Assembly: GCA_027452245.1 (NCBI GenBank)
Contig: DAIDGW010000028.1
Location: 1-54,679, forward strand
Direction of reading: 5' to 3'
DNA: 54,679 nt
Origin: Acidobacteriaceae bacterium
Lineage (GTDB): Bacteria; Acidobacteriota; Terriglobia; Terriglobales; Acidobacteriaceae
A model generated the notes under the pieces. It was not told the DNA's origin. It saw nothing but the letters and a program-made list of their open reading frames with translations, and made no database searches. Position numbers and translations under genes: made by a program. This document shows positions 53,280 to 54,679 of this stretch, one piece after another (position 1 is the stretch's first letter; each line of letters opens with the position of its first letter).

Positions 53280-53465
53280 ATGGAAGTCAAAGAGAATATC
53301 TGGCTGCAAACGTTCGTCGATGCCATGACCGAGAAAGATCCCTACAAGCGTCTCGCTCTGGTGCGTAAGTTGCGAAGGATTCCCAAGCAGACCTTGGCCA
53401 ACGAAACCTTCGACGCGCGCACCGGCGAAGCGACATCGAAGCTCAAAGCCCGCGCCCGTAACTGA
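53280..53465 (+). CDS. Small hypothetical protein
   Basis: 61 residues, unrecognised. It is mainly helical and basic (VDAMTEKDPYKRLALVRKLRRIPKQTL, then ANETFDARTGEATSKLKARARN). GGTGGGGTG lies about ten bases before the ATG. The charged composition and downstream spacing suggest a real gene; it lies 152 bases after the exporter operon on the same strand. No function or partner is inferred. Confidence 0.5.
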   Translation: MEVKENIWLQTFVDAMTEKDPYKRLALVRKLRRIPKQTLANETFDARTGEATSKLKARARN

Positions 53466-53535
53466 ACACCGTGTAACTGAAACCCTTGACGCCTGCTTCT
53501 GCCCGCACAACCGGCTTGGGCGGCTTCATGTCTAT

Positions 53536-53615
53536 TTTCGGCGTCATCTTGAGCGGAGCCGTTGTCCCCAGGCGAATTTCGGCGTCATCTTGAGCGAAGC
53601 CGCTTTCTCCAGGCG
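53536..53615. repeat. Two tandem 39-base repeats, 41-base period
   Basis: Copies begin TTTCGGCGTCATCTTGAGCG and end CCAGGCG; they differ at about four positions of 39. Separated by two bases. Probably one dispersed intergenic repeat that has duplicated. Confidence 0.8.
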
Positions 53616-53702
53616 GAGCGAAAGATCTCCTCACCAACCCACATGTCCGGCAAGCCCGGGGAACGCCGCCGCCCAAAACCGCAGAGCGGCGAAAGATTGC
53701 AG

Positions 53703-53722
53703 CCCACGACGCAAGTCGTGGG
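53703..53722. repeat. Hairpin CCCACGAC-GCAA-GTCGTGGG
   Basis: Perfect eight-base-pair stem with a GCAA tetraloop, immediately followed by a smaller hairpin GCTCC-GAA-GGAGC at 53745-53757. No T-run follows, so it is not a standard terminator. REP-like arrangement. Confidence 0.7.
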
Positions 53723-53871
53723 GCAGCACGGAAATAATGATCAAGCTCCGAAGGAGCGAAAGAAACTCCCCCGGGGACCCATTTCCCCCCTGGGTACCTC
53801 CCGTCCCGCCGCCAAGTTTTCGGATCACTTCCAGATTACGATAGATACTGCAAAGGACTTTTGACGACAAG

Positions 53872-54471
53872 ATGCGAAAAGGCTTTACCAGAAAACCACC
53901 CGCCGACGCACCCGCGACGCGAGTCAAGAACTACATCACGCGGAGCGGGCTCGAGCGCCTCAAACAGGAGCACCGCTTTCTGCTCACCAGGGAACGTCCG
54001 GCGGTGACCGAGGTGGTGGCCTGGGCTGCCGGCAACGGCGACCGCAGTGACAACGCCGACTACCGGTACGGCAAGCGGCGGCTGCGGCAGATCGATGGGC
54101 GGATTCGCTTTCTCGCCCAGCGAATCGAAGCCGCCGAAGTAGTCGACCCCGAAGCTCCGCGAACCGGGCAGGCGGCAACCAAGGCATTCTTCGGAGCCAC
54201 CGTGCGCTATGCCAATGCCGCAGGAGCGGAGCGAGTGGTCAGCATCGTCGGCACCGACGAGGTCGATCTCAGCCGCAACCACATCAGTTGGGTGTCACCG
54301 CTCGGCCGCGCCCTGATGAAGTCGGCAGCGGGTGATAGCGTGGTCGTTCACCTGCCGGGCGGTACCGAAAACCTGACCGTGCTCGAAGTGCGTTACGAGC
54401 GCATTGCTGTGGAACCCTTCCGGGAACCAGCCGGATCCGAGGCAGCGGGAAAGCGATTTCCTCGCCGATAA
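53872..54471 (+). CDS. greB: Transcription elongation factor GreB
   Basis: 199 residues, a bit longer than usual (about 160-170) because of a short C-terminal extension. Coiled-coil N-terminal domain: YITRSGLERLKQEHRFLL and RSDNADYRYGKRRLRQIDGRIRFLAQRIEAAEVVDP, where the DYRYGKRRL motif marks GreB instead of GreA; then the FKBP-like C-terminal domain: FFGATVRYANAAGAERVVSIVGTDEVDLSRNHISWVSPLGRALMKSAAGDSVVVHLPGG. It stimulates RNA cleavage in stalled RNA polymerase. Stands alone between the repeat region and a transposase remnant. Confidence 0.95.
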   Translation: MRKGFTRKPPADAPATRVKNYITRSGLERLKQEHRFLLTRERPAVTEVVAWAAGNGDRSDNADYRYGKRRLRQIDGRIRFLAQRIEAAEVVDPEAPRTGQAATKAFFGATVRYANAAGAERVVSIVGTDEVDLSRNHISWVSPLGRALMKSAAGDSVVVHLPGGTENLTVLEVRYERIAVEPFREPAGSEAAGKRFPRR

Positions 54472-54475
54472 ATCC

Positions 54476-54537
54476 GGAGACCGTCCCCCGTTTTTTATTC
54501 AACCCATTTCTTCTGGGGCCGGGGAGGGACGGTTTCC
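54476..54537. repeat. Inverted repeat next to the IS110 remnant
   Basis: Arms GGAGACCGTCCC (left, about 54476-54487) and GGGACGGTTTCC (right, about 54526-54537), one mismatch, enclose about 38 bases that include a run of six T. It could be an insertion-associated or REP-type repeat, or act as a terminator for greB. Confidence 0.5.
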
Positions 54538-54541
54538 GCGA

Positions 54542-54679
54542 TTGTGGGCGCCGGACCGGGAGCAACGCGACTTGCGGCAGCTGGTGCTGCATCGGCACAA
54601 GCTGGTGGAGATCCGCAGCCGCGTGAAAAACGAACTGCAACACCTGGCCATGAATAAGGGAATGCAGAAGAAGCGCAGG
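54542..54679 (+). pseudogene. 5'-truncated IS110-family transposase, continues past window end
   Basis: The frame reads LWAPDREQRDLRQLVLHRHK, then LVEIRSRVKNELQHLAMNKG and MQKKRR, which matches the internal helical region of IS110 transposases (the RDLRQL...HRHKLV...R-VKN-L motif). The N-terminal RuvC-like DEDD part of about 90 residues is missing: the preceding bases hold an inverted repeat and the end of greB. So this is a remnant, or a copy truncated at its left side. 46 residues are visible. Confidence 0.75.

Larger units (their letters stand above)
53466..53871. other. Intergenic region rich in tandem and hairpin repeats
   Basis: About 406 bases before greB with no convincing gene. It contains two copies of a 39-base unit in a 41-base period (53536-53574 and 53577-53615), a strong hairpin at 53703-53722, a short one at 53745-53757, and the palindrome CCCCGGGG near 53769. 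The pattern (GTCATCTTGAGCGAAGCCG, CCACGAC/GTCGTGG) is one I associate with REP-like elements dispersed in Acidobacteriota; this needs a genome-wide count. Confidence 0.55.

Noticed and set aside
1..54679. CRISPR arrays, tRNA or rRNA genes
   Set aside because: No regularly spaced identical repeats, no tRNA cloverleaf with TTCGANTC arm and no rRNA signature was seen on either strand; a covariance-model scan would be decisive.

Overview
The window looks like chromosomal DNA of an Acidobacteriota (Koribacter/Sulfotelmatobacter-like) soil or wetland bacterium. This is inferred from gene content and protein style, not from a marker gene: GC-rich coding, a MACPFFMP-type cysteine protein, DUF4340/Gld-like exporter genes, an unusual AAA+/VWA pair, a proteobacteria-like GreB, and the hairpin-rich intergenic repeats common in that phylum. 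Genes are densely packed, often in overlapping operons, with many GTG/TTG starts. No rRNA, tRNA, CRISPR array, prophage or complete insertion sequence was recognised.

Layout. 1-2.6 kb (minus): heat-shock operon hrcA-grpE-dnaJ; dnaJ runs off the left edge and has no ATG/GTG/TTG start. 2.6-3.3 kb: a long gene-free divergent region with repeated TGTACCA/GTATGTACA boxes. 3.3-11.9 kb: housekeeping and respiratory genes: a monomeric-sarcosine-oxidase-like FAD enzyme, Mrp Fe-S carrier, outer-membrane barrel, cytochrome bd oxidase (cydAB) behind a perfect CRP/FNR-type palindrome, acyl-CoA thioesterase, small conserved proteins, a short-chain dehydrogenase and a LON-domain protein. 12-14.8 kb: a two-gene AAA+ ATPase / von Willebrand A module. 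14.8-18.3 kb (minus): Tat-exported spermidine-dehydrogenase-like flavoprotein, CDGSH Fe-S protein and a GT4 glycosyltransferase. 18.4-29.2 kb: a signalling and envelope block in which two NtrB/NtrC-type sigma-54 two-component systems flank a lipoprotein and a large OmpA-family protein; several candidate sigma-54 (-24/-12) promoters lie here. 29.2-37.7 kb: nitrogen and amino-acid metabolism: threonine ammonia-lyase, glutamate synthase gltBD and a divergent LysR regulator. 37.8-42.0 kb: exported GH38 alpha-mannosidase plus ROK sugar kinase. 42.0-44.9 kb (minus): korDABC, a 2-oxoacid:ferredoxin oxidoreductase, with the same CRP/FNR-type palindrome seen at cydA. 45.2-48.4 kb: GT4 glycosyltransferase overlapping a glycogen-debranching-type enzyme. 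48.6-53.1 kb: ABC exporter with GldG-like and DUF4340 subunits behind a strong sigma-70 promoter. 53.2-54.7 kb: small conserved ORF, tandem and hairpin repeats, greB, and a 5'-truncated IS110-family transposase running off the right edge.

How it fits together. The most interesting signals are regulatory. A shared TGTGAT-N4-ATCACA operator connects the high-affinity oxygen reductase with an oxygen-sensitive ferredoxin-linked 2-oxoacid oxidoreductase more than 35 kb away, which suggests an oxygen/redox regulon. Sigma-54-like promoters lie next to genes of the two NtrC-type systems, suggesting autoregulation and control of surface proteins. None of the calls was checked against a database; functions are read from motifs and neighbourhood.
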